The notes below the pieces were generated by a model. The model worked only from the letters and a program-made list of their open reading frames with translations. It was not told where the DNA came from and did not search any database. Positions 16,589-25,096 of a DNA stretch of 64,000 nt are shown here, one piece after another. Source of the stretch: Shinella zoogloeoides (GTDB lineage Bacteria > Pseudomonadota > Alphaproteobacteria > Rhizobiales > Rhizobiaceae); assembly GCF_033705735.1 (NCBI RefSeq), contig NZ_CP131133.1, forward strand, positions 1-64,000, read 5' to 3'. The translations under genes were made by a program, and so were the position numbers. Numbering within the stretch: position 1 is the stretch's first letter; every line of letters begins with the position of its first letter.

Positions 16589-17814
16589 GCCAGCACCTCC
16601 ATTCCCGGCACGTCAAGCGCAATGGCCCTGAGGTCCTCGGTGGCGAGCTTGAGGTAGGGAGCCGTCGATCCCGTCGAACGGTGCCCCAGCACGTCGCCGA
16701 TGACCTTTTGAGGCACCGCGACCCGCAACATCTCAACAGCGCGCGCATGGCGGAAGATATGGGGTCCACACTTACCAGGCGGTTGGACACCAGCGTCACG
16801 GAGCCACCGGCGAACCACGCTGTAAAGCTTGTCGAGCTTGCGATAGGGCGCGCGCGTGCGGAGGAAGATTTCCCTGGCGTCCGTCACGGGCCGCCCGGAA
16901 CGCAGATAAGCAAGCAACGCTTCACCGACCGGCTCCATCAGGGGCAGCGATGTGCTGGCCCGCGTCTTGTGGTGGCGAACATGGATGGCTTCCGTCCGCC
17001 AGTCGATGTCCTCGATCCGCAGATTGCGGATCTCTCCAGACCGTAGCCCATATGTTGCAAGGAGTTGCAGGATTGCATGGTCCCGCAGCCCCGCTGGCGT
17101 CTTGTCCGCCCTCGCGGTTTCCAGCACCGCGGCGATCTGGTCTCGCTCCAGGATTGAGGGCACTCCTTCATATGCATAAAGCGTCGGAGCTATCACATGC
17201 CCTGACAGGTCCGTTGTGACGCGACCCGTGATGTGGAGATATCGCAGCAGCGAGCGAAGCCGCTCTGCGACAGACTTCAGCGAGCAGCGCGTCAGTTTCG
17301 GCGCGCGCAGATCCATGTAACGGTCTACGTCAACGACGCTCAGCCCCGCCAAGCCGCCGCTTCCGTAATCGATCTGCCAGGCAAGAAAGTTCCGGGCTTC
17401 CCACATCAGCGCTGCGACGCTGGAGCGAGCCAACCCGCGTTCCTCACGCAGCCAGATTTCGTATTCGTCACAAACTGCAAATCGGGCCACATCGGCCGCG
17501 CAGATAGGCTCGATTGCTGGCGGCCATTGACCGTGAGCAAGTCGCAACAGCGCATGAATTCCGGAGCGCGGAACCTCGTGCCAGCGTGCGCCGGGACGTC
17601 GACCACGCTCCTTTTCGAACTTTACGATCGCGTGCCGCAGGTATTGCTCTACCTGCACGTCGATCACGTCTGCGACCAGGATGCCCCGCTGTCCCAGATA
17701 ATCGAGAAATCCAGATGCGTAGGTGCAGTAATTCCTCACCACGACCGGGCTGTATCGCTGACTGATAAGGGAGGAATTGAGTGCGGCAATTAGTTCGTGA
17801 CGGATATAGGGCAT
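16585..17814 (-). CDS. RIT tyrosine recombinase A
   Basis: A 409-residue tyrosine recombinase, first gene of the trio. It has the catalytic Arg in TYGLRSGEIRNLRIEDIDW, the box HIFRHARAVEML and VLGHRSTGSTAPYLKLA with the likely nucleophilic Tyr. It starts about 75 bases inside the right inverted repeat, so the promoter for all three genes must lie in that short stretch or in the repeat itself. Confidence 0.9.
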   Translation of the reverse strand: MPYIRHELIAALNSSLISQRYSPVVVRNYCTYASGFLDYLGQRGILVADVIDVQVEQYLRHAIVKFEKERGRRPGARWHEVPRSGIHALLRLAHGQWPPAIEPICAADVARFAVCDEYEIWLREERGLARSSVAALMWEARNFLAWQIDYGSGGLAGLSVVDVDRYMDLRAPKLTRCSLKSVAERLRSLLRYLHITGRVTTDLSGHVIAPTLYAYEGVPSILERDQIAAVLETARADKTPAGLRDHAILQLLATYGLRSGEIRNLRIEDIDWRTEAIHVRHHKTRASTSLPLMEPVGEALLAYLRSGRPVTDAREIFLRTRAPYRKLDKLYSVVRRWLRDAGVQPPGKCGPHIFRHARAVEMLRVAVPQKVIGDVLGHRSTGSTAPYLKLATEDLRAIALDVPGMEVLA

Positions 17815-17890
17815 TGGCGAGTCCTCTGTTGGTCGATTGACCCGCAGAGGTTCGGCACCGAATAATGCAAAGCAAGCCGATCGGAAAACA

Positions 17891-17945
17891 GCGAAAATCC
17901 GCCGATCAGGCCGCGCTCCTCCGCATTACGACGACCTCGTGATTA
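17891..17945. repeat. RIT right inverted repeat, 55 bases
   Basis: Ends ACGACGACCTCGTGATTA; identical as a reverse complement to 14136-14190. It lies just upstream of the first recombinase gene. Confidence 0.95.
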
Positions 17946-17977
17946 GTCAAGTTATGGCGAGGTGAGCATAACTTGAC
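17946..17977. repeat. stem-loop at the right RIT junction
   Basis: GTCAAGTTATG and CATAACTTGAC form an 11-base perfect inverted repeat around GCGAGGTGAG. It sits between the RIT right repeat and the resumed IS1111 coding sequence (AAACGGGCGG on the plus strand). The left junction has only CTTCAC in the corresponding place. Confidence 0.8.
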
Positions 17978-18226
17978 AAACGGGCGGACGTAGCGCGGCG
18001 CGATCAGCCTGACCTCGTGGCCAAATCCGCTCAACACACGGGACCAGTAATGGGCGCTACCGCACGCCTCCATTACGATCGCGGCGGCCGGATGTCGGGC
18101 CATAAGCGTGCGAAATGCCTGCCGCGAAAGCTTGCGTTGAAACTGAACCTCGCCGTTCATCGACGCCCCGTGAACCTGAAAAACAGACTTTGCCAGATCC
18201 ACGCCAATCATCGTATCGATACTCAT
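17973..18226 (-). pseudogene. IS1111/IS110-type transposase, N-terminal piece
   Basis: The frame begins MSIDTMIGVDLAKSVFQVHG, the RuvC-like DEDD start with its first Asp, and continues to RLIAPRYVRPFVK, after which the RIT element interrupts it. Together with 13353-14133 it makes one normal-length protein of about 345 residues. A second copy of the start of this gene lies at 59083-59179. Confidence 0.88.
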
Positions 18227-18301
18227 GGTCGCCGTCCTCTCCGTTCGTAGCTTGAACCAACGCTACGCTGGCACAGCTTGATGCCGTCAGGGAGGGCGGC
18301 A

Positions 18302-19139
18302 ACCACCCCATCTCATTGATCAAAGCCAGAAGATGACGGCGGCTGCGATGCAAATTGCCGAGAAAAAGGTGTGCGCACAGCGGTCGTAGCGCGTCGCAAT
18401 GCGCCGCCAGTCCTTGAGCTTGGCGAACAGGTTTTCGACCTTGTGGCGCTGACGGTAGAGGACCTTGTCGTAGGCGAAGGGTGTCTTGCGGCTCTTCGAT
18501 GACGGGATGCACGGCTCGATGCCTCTGGCTTCGAGTTCCTGGCGGAACCAGCTGCTGTCATATCCGCGATCGGCAATCAGGTGATCGGCGGGAGGCAGGG
18601 CGTCGAGCACGAGACGTGCGCCCTTATGATCGCTCATCTGACCTTCTGACAGAAGCAGGATGATCGGCCGGCCGTCTCCGTCACATACGGTGTGGAGCTT
18701 TGAGTTCAGCCCGCCCTTGGTTCGCCCGATACGACGGGGAACATCCCCTTTTTAAGCAGGCTCGCCGCTGTGCGGTGGGCCTTCAGATGCGTCGCGTCGA
18801 TCATGATGCGCTCCGGCTTCGGCCCCGCGCCGGCGAGCCCGGCGAAGATGCGGTCGAACACGCCCAGCCGGCTCCAGCGGATGAAGCGGTTGTAGAGTGT
18901 CTTGTGCGGACCGTAGCCCGGCGGCGCGTCCTTCCACTGGAGACCGTTGCGGATCACGTAGACGATTCCGCTCACCACCCGCCGATCGTCGACCCGCGCA
19001 ACGCCATGCGAAAGCGGGAAATGCGGCGATATCCGCGCCATCTGGCGCTCGCTCAGCAAAAACAAATCACCCATCACCGCCTCCTTCTCGGAAGCCGTGA
19101 ATCACATCTCAAATCAAATTAATAGGTCCTGAGCCTAGG
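18302..19139 (-). mobile_element. IS5-family element, IS427 group, interrupted near its left end
   Basis: Contains the two overlapping frames of an IS427-type transposase and the terminal sequence GGTCCTGAGCCTAG at 19126-19139. The other terminus is at 13069-13082, with an IS1111-type element lodged about 15 bases inside it. Its position between the IS and the RIT element shows the order of insertion: IS427 first, then IS1111, then RIT. Confidence 0.75.
18320..19077 (-). CDS. IS427-type transposase in two frames (orfA and orfB)
   Basis: OrfA (18706-19077, starts MMGDLFLLSERQMARISPHF) holds DDRRVVSGIVYVIRNGLQWK and the first Asp in RIMIDATHLK. OrfB (to 18320) holds HLIADRGYDSSWFRQELEAR with the second Asp and YRQRHKVENLFAKLKDWRRI with the Glu. 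The two frames meet near 18750, where the coding strand has AAAAAGGGG; IS427-group elements normally make the full transposase by frameshifting at such a run. Nothing else looks broken, so the protein could still be made even though the element's left end is disrupted. Confidence 0.78.
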
Positions 19140-19349
19140 GGAGAGGTGCGGATGGATTCTAGAAATGCCCACGTCGAACGTGTCCGGCGCTCCGTGAGCA
19201 GCGGTGAGGCCTTGCTCTCTGTATATGCCGCATCCTGGTCACGCTGCTCACTTTTGCATGGGCTTGACCCGGCGGAGAGCAGGCCGCCAATTCTGATCGA
19301 TAAGGAGCGGCTCGATTATGCGCGGAACCGTTCGGCCGAGCTATCGTCG

Positions 19350-19492
19350 GTCACTTGCTTCTTTCGGAGCAGCTCTGCCAATGCGCCCGGATCCGATTTC
19401 GCCTTGCCCTCGAAGATCAACCTGCCAGTTTCATCGACTACGCAGACAGCAGTTTCCCGCTGCGACACATCCAGGCCAACATTGTGTTTCAT
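19350..19492 (-). pseudogene. IS110-family transposase N-terminal fragment
   Basis: Minus-strand reading gives [20 protein letters not shown] followed by [20 protein letters not shown], the DEDD N-terminus of a different IS110 member from the one at 17973. It ends without the remaining domains. Confidence 0.75.
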
Positions 19493-19566
19493 CGAAATCT
19501 CCTTCGAAAGCTGGGAGGGGGCATTGAATGTCTTTCAAGGAACGAAGGCGAGCAATTACGTCATCG

Positions 19567-19749
19567 TTACGACGCCGATTGATAGCCTGTCGCACCCTCA
19601 AGGAGCTGGACTTTCCACTGTTTGATCTGGTTGGCATGCACGTCGAACTGCTGGGACAATTCCACCAGCGTCTGCTCGCCCCGGACGGCGGCCAGAGCCA
19701 CCTTTGCCTTGAAAGCCGGGCTGTGGTTACGGCGCCGTCGTCTCGTCAT
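19567..19749 (-). pseudogene. IS3-family orfA fragment
   Basis: Sixty residues starting MTRRRRRNHSPAFKAKVALA with the helix-turn-helix HANQIKQWKVQLLEGA. The leucine-zipper end and OrfB are missing. It lies between other scraps and the end of virB11. Confidence 0.7.
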
Positions 19750-19892
19750 GGTAATCTGTTCCCGGCATCTAAGCCGAAGTCAGGCAGAAATTCCACTTAT
19801 CCTAGCTGTGCAGATTTTCCGAGCCACCTCACTCACTCGCTCAAGGTTGTCCGGTAGCCGAAATCGAAGCGCTTATGTTATGGAACTTCAGC

Positions 19893-20900
19893 TCAGATGC
19901 CACCGGCTGACCGCTTGCCGAAATACACTTCAGACGCTCGAAACATCCCGCTGCATCTTTTACATTGAATGACAATATCTATCGATGCCTTCAATAAGTT
20001 CAGAATCTCCATGCGTTCAATATCGCTGCCTGCCTCCGACTCTTTTATAAGAAGTGCCAATTGCTCAAATGCTAGACTCACGGAATCAGCGTGGACGGTT
20101 GTGATTGAACCTGGGTGGCCCGAATTGACGTTTCGAACATAATGGAAGGCAGTTCCATCACGAAGTTCCTGCATAAGTATGCGATCAGGGCGCATCCGGA
20201 GACTGGATTCAAGCAACTCCTTTGGCCCTGCATGGGATAGGCCTTTACGATCCTTCGAATAGAACAATCGCACATGGTTCGGTTGAGGGATGACAAGCTC
20301 TGGCGTATCCTCGATCGAAATGATCCGCTCGTCCTCTGGAATGTGTTTGATCAAGGCTTTGGAGAGAGTTGTTTTCGCCGATCCCGTCGCCCCCGAAATT
20401 ATGATGTTCTTCCGGGAGACCACCGCCCGTCGCAAGAACTCCTTGATCTGACCCGTGCGGTAGAGACTGCGCAGCTCACCATCGTCGTTTGGAGCACCTA
20501 CCTCGCCGGTTTGGATGCCTGCGAAAAACTGTCTTTTCTCCAGATCGTCGAGGGAGAAGTCGACGGACGACGGCTTTCGGATCGTGATGCTCACCGTGCC
20601 TTTCAGCGTTGCAGGAGGGATGACAATCTGGATCCGCTCGTTGCCAGGAAGAGTAGACGATAGGATGGGTCGGCGTTCGTCGATGGATTGATGCGAAAAG
20701 CTGGCGACAGCCCGGGCAAGGCGCATGAGTTTGTCGAAGGAAAGCTCCGGAAGATCATGGGTCCGCCACCCACCGGGTCCTTCCGTCAGCACCTGCCCGG
20801 GCTGATTTACGATCACCTCGTAGAGCGAGGAATCCTGCAGGAACGCCGAAAACGGCTTCAGCAGCTCACGAACGACTGCAGCGTCCTGCGCTTCCATCAT
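19893..20900 (-). CDS. virB11: VirB11 traffic ATPase of a type IV secretion system
   Basis: A 335-residue hexameric secretion ATPase. The N-terminal domain ends near residue 150; the RecA-like core has the P-loop IISGATGSAKTTLSKAL, the Asp box ISIEDTPELVIP, the Walker B region RPDRILMQELRDGTAFHYV and the His box SGHPGSITTVHAD. The P-loop reads GATGSAKT where the family has GATGSGKT, an Ala in place of the glycine just before the lysine, so full ATPase activity is uncertain. Length is normal. It is the last gene of the virB operon, ten bases after virB10, and its 3' side borders IS debris. Confidence 0.92.
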   Translation of the reverse strand: MMEAQDAAVVRELLKPFSAFLQDSSLYEVIVNQPGQVLTEGPGGWRTHDLPELSFDKLMRLARAVASFSHQSIDERRPILSSTLPGNERIQIVIPPATLKGTVSITIRKPSSVDFSLDDLEKRQFFAGIQTGEVGAPNDDGELRSLYRTGQIKEFLRRAVVSRKNIIISGATGSAKTTLSKALIKHIPEDERIISIEDTPELVIPQPNHVRLFYSKDRKGLSHAGPKELLESSLRMRPDRILMQELRDGTAFHYVRNVNSGHPGSITTVHADSVSLAFEQLALLIKESEAGSDIERMEILNLLKASIDIVIQCKRCSGMFRASEVYFGKRSAGGI

Positions 20901-20909
20901 CGCCCTGCC

Positions 20910-22082
20910 CTACTTCGTTACCAGCTTCGAGCCGGGCGCGAAATCCCCCAGCACCGCTCGATCGAGAATGCGATTCCTCGGCTCCGTTACACGCAAGCGA
21001 TAGATCCCGGAGAAATCCAGATCGCGAGCGACGAAAATGGAGACGAGTTCGCCTTGGTGCTTGTTCAGCGTTGGCGGGATGTTGATGGATTGCTCGACGG
21101 CGATCGCGGCAGCCTGCTGCCCCGCGCTGGTCGTGTTTTGCGCATCGACGTCACTATCCTGCAGCCGGCTGTTCGCGTAGCTGGTCGCATCGCCGACAAT
21201 GGAGAGCAGCAAGGCACTGCCGAACCGTTCCCACCAGTGCGTATCCACATAGCCCTCGACGCCGGCGCGGCCGAGCGCATCGGTCGCGGGAGACGCAAGC
21301 GTGACGATCACCCCCTTCGGCGTCTTGGCGCGGTTCCATAGGACGAACAGCCGCTTCTGCCCCCGTTGCAGCCCGCCCCGATATTCACCCACGACCTGGG
21401 TGCCCTTTTCCATGAGAACGACCCTGCCGTTGTCCGAAAGCACGTCTCGATTGATCACACAACTGGTGAACCCGGGCTGGTCGGACGCCAGGGCAGTTTC
21501 AAGCACGCAGGGGATCGATGTCCCCATCGCGACAATGAAGTCGCGATTGCCAAGTGTGCCGGCACGAGAACCTTCGAGCTTCGTCGGTCGCAACAGGCCA
21601 TCAAACCGCTGCTGATCGCTGTTCTGCTGGTTCTGGCTCATCATGTTGTCGTCGAGGGGCAGGAAATTGCTGTTCGCGCTCGTCTCCGAGCTATCCGCCT
21701 CGCGGCGCTGCGTGGCATTCTTCTGGCTGCCGCTGAAGGCCATGACCGGCGCCCGACGGGCGGAGTCGAGCAATTCATCCTTCTCCTCGGCGACAGGTTC
21801 CACAACCGGCGTCGGGAGCTTCACTTCCGGGACCGTCTGCTCCGGCTCGACCTTCTCCTTGGCTGCCTCGAATGGTGTTGTTTGACGGATGACAATGCGT
21901 TCCGGCTGTGCGTTGTCGTCTTTGGCCTTCTTACCGGTTGTCGACCAGAGAGCGAACCCGACGAATGCCACGACCGCGAGTGCCACCGCACCTCGCTTCA
22001 GGACGGGGCTGTTGTCGATGCGCCGACCTGTCACCGTTTCGGCCCGCTCACCGGGAATGCGGGTTTCATCTTCCTGGGTCAT
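20910..22082 (-). CDS. virB10: VirB10 type IV secretion core-complex protein
   Basis: A 390-residue inner-membrane protein that spans the envelope. A single transmembrane segment near residues 33-50 (GAVALAVVAFVGFALWS) is followed by a proline-rich stretch with VEPEQTVPEVKLPTPVVEPV. The C-terminal beta-barrel domain begins around FIVAMGTSIPCVLETALASD and includes ALLLSIVGDATSY, the antenna-like helix region. ATG at 22082 is favoured; a start ten codons earlier would overlap virB9. It partners with VirB7 and VirB9 to make the outer-membrane pore. Confidence 0.92.
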   Translation of the reverse strand: MTQEDETRIPGERAETVTGRRIDNSPVLKRGAVALAVVAFVGFALWSTTGKKAKDDNAQPERIVIRQTTPFEAAKEKVEPEQTVPEVKLPTPVVEPVAEEKDELLDSARRAPVMAFSGSQKNATQRREADSSETSANSNFLPLDDNMMSQNQQNSDQQRFDGLLRPTKLEGSRAGTLGNRDFIVAMGTSIPCVLETALASDQPGFTSCVINRDVLSDNGRVVLMEKGTQVVGEYRGGLQRGQKRLFVLWNRAKTPKGVIVTLASPATDALGRAGVEGYVDTHWWERFGSALLLSIVGDATSYANSRLQDSDVDAQNTTSAGQQAAAIAVEQSINIPPTLNKHQGELVSIFVARDLDFSGIYRLRVTEPRNRILDRAVLGDFAPGSKLVTK

Positions 22083-22095
22083 AGCCTCCCCTTCC

Positions 22096-22950
22096 CTACT
22101 GATCCGCGCCATCGGGCTTCACGATGCGCTCGACCGACGGCGAGGTCGTGTTGGTGTCCGGATTGATGCCGACGCGGTCGTAGGCCTCATTGAAGACGCA
22201 CAGCACGTCCTTGCCGCGGCGCAGGATGAACTTTCGGCTGATGGCGTGAACCAACACCAGGTTGCCGTCGACGGATTTGGGAACCAGGCTCTCGGAGCCA
22301 TCGGAGTTCTCCATGTAGATGGCGGGCATCTCCTGATTGCCCGCAAAGACGAAGGTCGTAACCTTGCCGTTGTCATAGACGCTCTGAGGCTCCAGCGCCT
22401 GCGATCCCTGTGCTGAATAGCGCCAGTTGCGCGGTCCGTAGGCTTCATGAAGCGCAAGCACATTGTCGGCTTCCTTCGCCTGGTTCGCGAGCGCGCGGGC
22501 CGCGGCCTGTCGTCGGCGCAGTTCAGCCTCGTCACCGGGATAGCGGAACTTCACATAGAAGTAGGTATTCTGCCCGACTTCGACGGAGCCGTCGCGGACG
22601 GTGAGCTCCATCTGGTAGCTGCGCGTCGATCCGTCCCGGCGCGTCGTCACCACGGAAATGTTCGTGACCGGCTGATGCTCGCGTGGCTTCAGGAACAGAA
22701 TGTTGCCGGCCGGCGCAACCTCCCAGGCGACGCTATTGCCGAGCGCAACATGGGCGATCTCCTCGTCGGCCGCGAACTCTACCTGCACGGAGGAACGCAA
22801 TGTGCCGACGATCCTGGTAATGTTGTAGGGTTGGAAGTTCACGAACCTGACACGACTGTCCTGTGACGCGCCGCGTGGGATATCGAGCGCAAAGGCCGTG
22901 GTGGCGGACCCTACAAGGAGGGCCGCGGCGAAGATGACCTTGTGATTCAA
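22096..22950 (-). CDS. virB9: VirB9 type IV secretion core-complex protein
   Basis: A 284-residue periplasmic protein with an N-terminal signal peptide (KVIFAAALLVGSATTAFALD). The VirB9/CagX domain shows VWEVAPAGNILFLKPREH-like residues, QMELTVRDGS and the C-terminal TFVFAGNQEMPAIYMENSDG followed by LVHAISRKFILRRG. The start is a TTG at 22950: GGAGG lies seven bases upstream, the TTG overlaps the virB8 stop (TTGA), and the signal peptide begins right there. The long upstream extension of the frame would run through virB8 and is not real. Confidence 0.9.
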   Translation of the reverse strand: MNHKVIFAAALLVGSATTAFALDIPRGASQDSRVRFVNFQPYNITRIVGTLRSSVQVEFAADEEIAHVALGNSVAWEVAPAGNILFLKPREHQPVTNISVVTTRRDGSTRSYQMELTVRDGSVEVGQNTYFYVKFRYPGDEAELRRRQAAARALANQAKEADNVLALHEAYGPRNWRYSAQGSQALEPQSVYDNGKVTTFVFAGNQEMPAIYMENSDGSESLVPKSVDGNLVLVHAISRKFILRRGKDVLCVFNEAYDRVGINPDTNTTSPSVERIVKPDGADQ

Positions 22951-23618
22951 TTGATTGCCTCCGGGTCGGCGCGGTATTCGCTGACCGCGAAGCCGAGGGG
23001 GTTCACCAGCCGGTCCGTCGAAGACATCGGGGCATTGGCATAGGAATAGGTGAGTGTCGCGACCCAATGGGACGTGCGAACCTCGTCGCCACGGGTGATG
23101 GTCCGCATGTAGCGAACAGAGACCACGTTCTGATTGATCAGCGAGATCGAGGCGATGTTGATCCTTGCCGTTGCGGCGCGGCCGTAAGTGTTCTGCGGGG
23201 ATTCCGAGTTGCTCCCGCGATAGATGGCGTAGAATCGGGCCTGCTCGGCTTGCGTCGACAAAAGCGCGATCGTGCGGAAGTTCTCCTGCGCCTCGCTCCA
23301 CACATAGCCTTCGCGCGCGCGGACATATTTGGCCGCGAAGTATTTGGTCACGGCCTCGTCATAGGTTCCGGCCGTGGAAGTCAGCGCCGACACCACATCG
23401 ACGATGCCCGTCGAATTATCAACGCGCACGACGAAGGGCTCTACGGTCTTCAACGGCGTAAGGCCAGCGACCGCGAAGACGGAAACGCCTGCGATGACGC
23501 CGGCGGCGATGGCAATCGACCAGGCGATCCGGTTCGACCGCTCGATCTGCATCATGCGATCCTGGTCGAAGCGTCGGGCCCTCTCGAAGTAGCTCTTGAG
23601 ATTGTCAGTCGAGACCAT
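22947..23618 (-). CDS. virB8: VirB8 type IV secretion inner-membrane protein
   Basis: A 223-residue protein with one transmembrane segment at residues 36-56 (IAWSIAIAAGVIAGVSVFAV) and a periplasmic NTF2-like domain (EPFVVRVDNSTGIVDVVSAL, then YGRAATARINIASISLINQN, then SHWVATLTYSYANAPMS). It nucleates the secretion channel. ATG at 23618 lies five bases from the end of the small lipoprotein gene; the open frame upstream of it is not needed. Confidence 0.92.
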   Translation of the reverse strand: MVSTDNLKSYFERARRFDQDRMMQIERSNRIAWSIAIAAGVIAGVSVFAVAGLTPLKTVEPFVVRVDNSTGIVDVVSALTSTAGTYDEAVTKYFAAKYVRAREGYVWSEAQENFRTIALLSTQAEQARFYAIYRGSNSESPQNTYGRAATARINIASISLINQNVVSVRYMRTITRGDEVRTSHWVATLTYSYANAPMSSTDRLVNPLGFAVSEYRADPEAIN

Positions 23619-23622
23619 GCCG

Positions 23623-23889
23623 TCACCCCGCGCAACGGCGATGCGAGCCGCCGATATCAAGGTGGGCGAAAGCGGCCGGTTCCCTGCCCTCCTCGGCATA
23701 CGGCGTGGCCGAGGTCGAAGATCGCCGATCCGACGGCTGGCGCTTCAACGTGGTGTCGCCTTCCCATTCCCACATCGCGCGGTTCAACGGCCGGCGGGAG
23801 TAGCCGTCGCACTTGGGGAGCGGATAGGTCAGCGAAGCGCACCCTCCGAGTGCGACAAGCATGGCAAGGAATACGGTGGTCTTGATCAT
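23623..23889 (-). CDS. VirB7-like small lipoprotein
   Basis: An 88-residue protein with a classical lipoprotein signal: MIKTTVFLAMLVALGGCASL, lipobox LGGC. Position between virB6 and virB8 is that of virB7, whose lipoprotein product anchors the core complex to the outer membrane. Sequence similarity outside the lipobox cannot be judged, so the VirB7 role rests on location and signal peptide. Confidence 0.72.
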   Translation of the reverse strand: MIKTTVFLAMLVALGGCASLTYPLPKCDGYSRRPLNRAMWEWEGDTTLKRQPSDRRSSTSATPYAEEGREPAAFAHLDIGGSHRRCAG

Positions 23890-23922
23890 TTGGATGGGCC
23901 TTTTCTTATTATTGAGCGGCGC

Positions 23923-24858
23923 TCATGCACCAGCGCTTCTTGAGCCGAACGCACTGCCAGCGAAGCGCGCGCCGCGACCGACCATTCGACCTGCGTAGCG
24001 GGTCCCCCTGGCGAGCATGCCCTCGTGCGCATCGCGTGCGGCGCCGTAGCCGTAGGCCAGGGTCGCGCCGCCGGATGCCAGCGCCGAGGCGATCGCCGGC
24101 AGCTGATAGAAGACATAGAGGGCAGCGATGCCGATGGCGCAGAGGGCGATCGGACGCATCAGCACATCGGTGTAGGCGTCGATGGCCGTGAAGGTGGAAT
24201 CGAGGCACGAGATCAGCAGCGCGCCGACAGCCACGACGAGGACCTGAAGGATGACGAAATTGGCGAGCTGCCCGATCCAGGCCTCGGTGAAGCGGCGCGT
24301 CGACTGGAACATGGCGAGCGCGATGAAGATCGGACCGATGGCCAGCACAATAGCGAGCGCCAGCCGCGCGTAAAGCGAAACGACATAACCGATGCCCGCG
24401 ACCAGAAAGCTGACCCCGATCACCATCATGCCGCCCACGCCCGTGACGATATCGACGGGCCATGACGCGCGTGACCAGATGTCGGTTGCCGAAGCCTGGC
24501 CCTTGTCGAGGAGACTGTCGAACGTGCTGGCACTGGGCGTTGTGCCGGTGTTCAGTGCTTGCGCGATCTCGCGCGGCAGGATGTCGAAGAAGACGTTCGT
24601 GACATAAGTCTGGTACTCACCGGCGCTTTTCACCAGCATCACGATGATCGCCAGCTTCATCGCCCGGAACGCAAATTCAAGGACCGGATCCTGAACGGAA
24701 CCACGCAGCACAAGATAGCCATACAGAACCACGTAAAGCGTCACGGCTGCCGTCAGCGGGCCAGTCACCCATTCGGTGATGTTCGAGGTGCCTTCGGATA
24801 CGAACGTCTCCAACGGCGTCTTGAATTGCCCATCAATGAACTCGAACACCTGATACAT
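23923..24858 (-). CDS. virB6: VirB6/TrbL-type polytopic membrane protein
   Basis: A 311-residue protein with five or more transmembrane segments, for example LTAAVTLYVVLYGYLVLRG and MMVIGVSFLVAGIGYVVSLY, and the tryptophan-containing loop FTEAWIGQLANFVILQVLVV of the VirB6 family. The last 40 residues are a glycine- and arginine-rich cytoplasmic tail. ATG at 24858 is chosen because MYQVFEFIDGQF is the usual start region; it lies five bases after the eexN-like gene. It forms part of the inner-membrane channel. Confidence 0.9.
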   Translation of the reverse strand: MYQVFEFIDGQFKTPLETFVSEGTSNITEWVTGPLTAAVTLYVVLYGYLVLRGSVQDPVLEFAFRAMKLAIIVMLVKSAGEYQTYVTNVFFDILPREIAQALNTGTTPSASTFDSLLDKGQASATDIWSRASWPVDIVTGVGGMMVIGVSFLVAGIGYVVSLYARLALAIVLAIGPIFIALAMFQSTRRFTEAWIGQLANFVILQVLVVAVGALLISCLDSTFTAIDAYTDVLMRPIALCAIGIAALYVFYQLPAIASALASGGATLAYGYGAARDAHEGMLARGTRYAGRMVGRGARFAGSAFGSRSAGA

Positions 24859-24862
24859 GGCT

Positions 24863-25096
24863 TCAGCCTCCCAACGCCTTGCGCATTTTCTCAAGGCGGA
24901 GCTCGCCATCGGCCGCTTCCGCGTTCTGGCAGTTGGCCGTCTCGTGCAGCTCGCCCGGGTTGTTCCTGCACTCGGCCATGATCCTGGACAGCAGCGCCTC
25001 GTCGGCGGTCAACTGGTCGACGGTATATGGTTGCTCGGTTTTCTCGGAGCAGGCCGCGATGAGAAGGAGCGCTGCAAGGATGGTAAACCGTCTCAT
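24863..25096 (-). CDS. entry-exclusion lipoprotein (EexN/TrbK type)
   Basis: A 77-residue lipoprotein: MRRFTILAALLLIAACSEKT with lipobox IAAC. The mature part has the hallmark of the EexN/TrbK family: a paired-cysteine segment ECRNNPGELHETANCQNAEA. Such proteins sit in the envelope of plasmid-bearing cells and block entry of the same plasmid type. The gene lies between virB5 and virB6, the standard place for eexN in conjugative virB operons, and overlaps virB5 by four bases. Its presence argues that this system serves conjugation and not effector secretion. Confidence 0.82.
   Translation of the reverse strand: MRRFTILAALLLIAACSEKTEQPYTVDQLTADEALLSRIMAECRNNPGELHETANCQNAEAADGELRLEKMRKALGG

Larger units (their letters stand above)
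14136..17945 (-). mobile_element. RIT element (recombinase in trio)
   Basis: Three tyrosine recombinase genes, each overlapping the next by ATGA, lie between perfect 55-base inverted repeats (14136-14190 and 17891-17945). This is the defining structure of RIT elements. The insertion splits an IS1111-type transposase gene. On the right side a further 28 or so bases, GTCAAGTTATG, GCGAGGTGAG, CATAACTTGAC, form a separate stem-loop that has no partner on the left side. Confidence 0.92.

Noticed and set aside
22951..23301. Long N-terminal extension of VirB9
   Set aside because: It runs antisense-free but fully through virB8 in another frame; the signal peptide and RBS place the start at TTG 22950.
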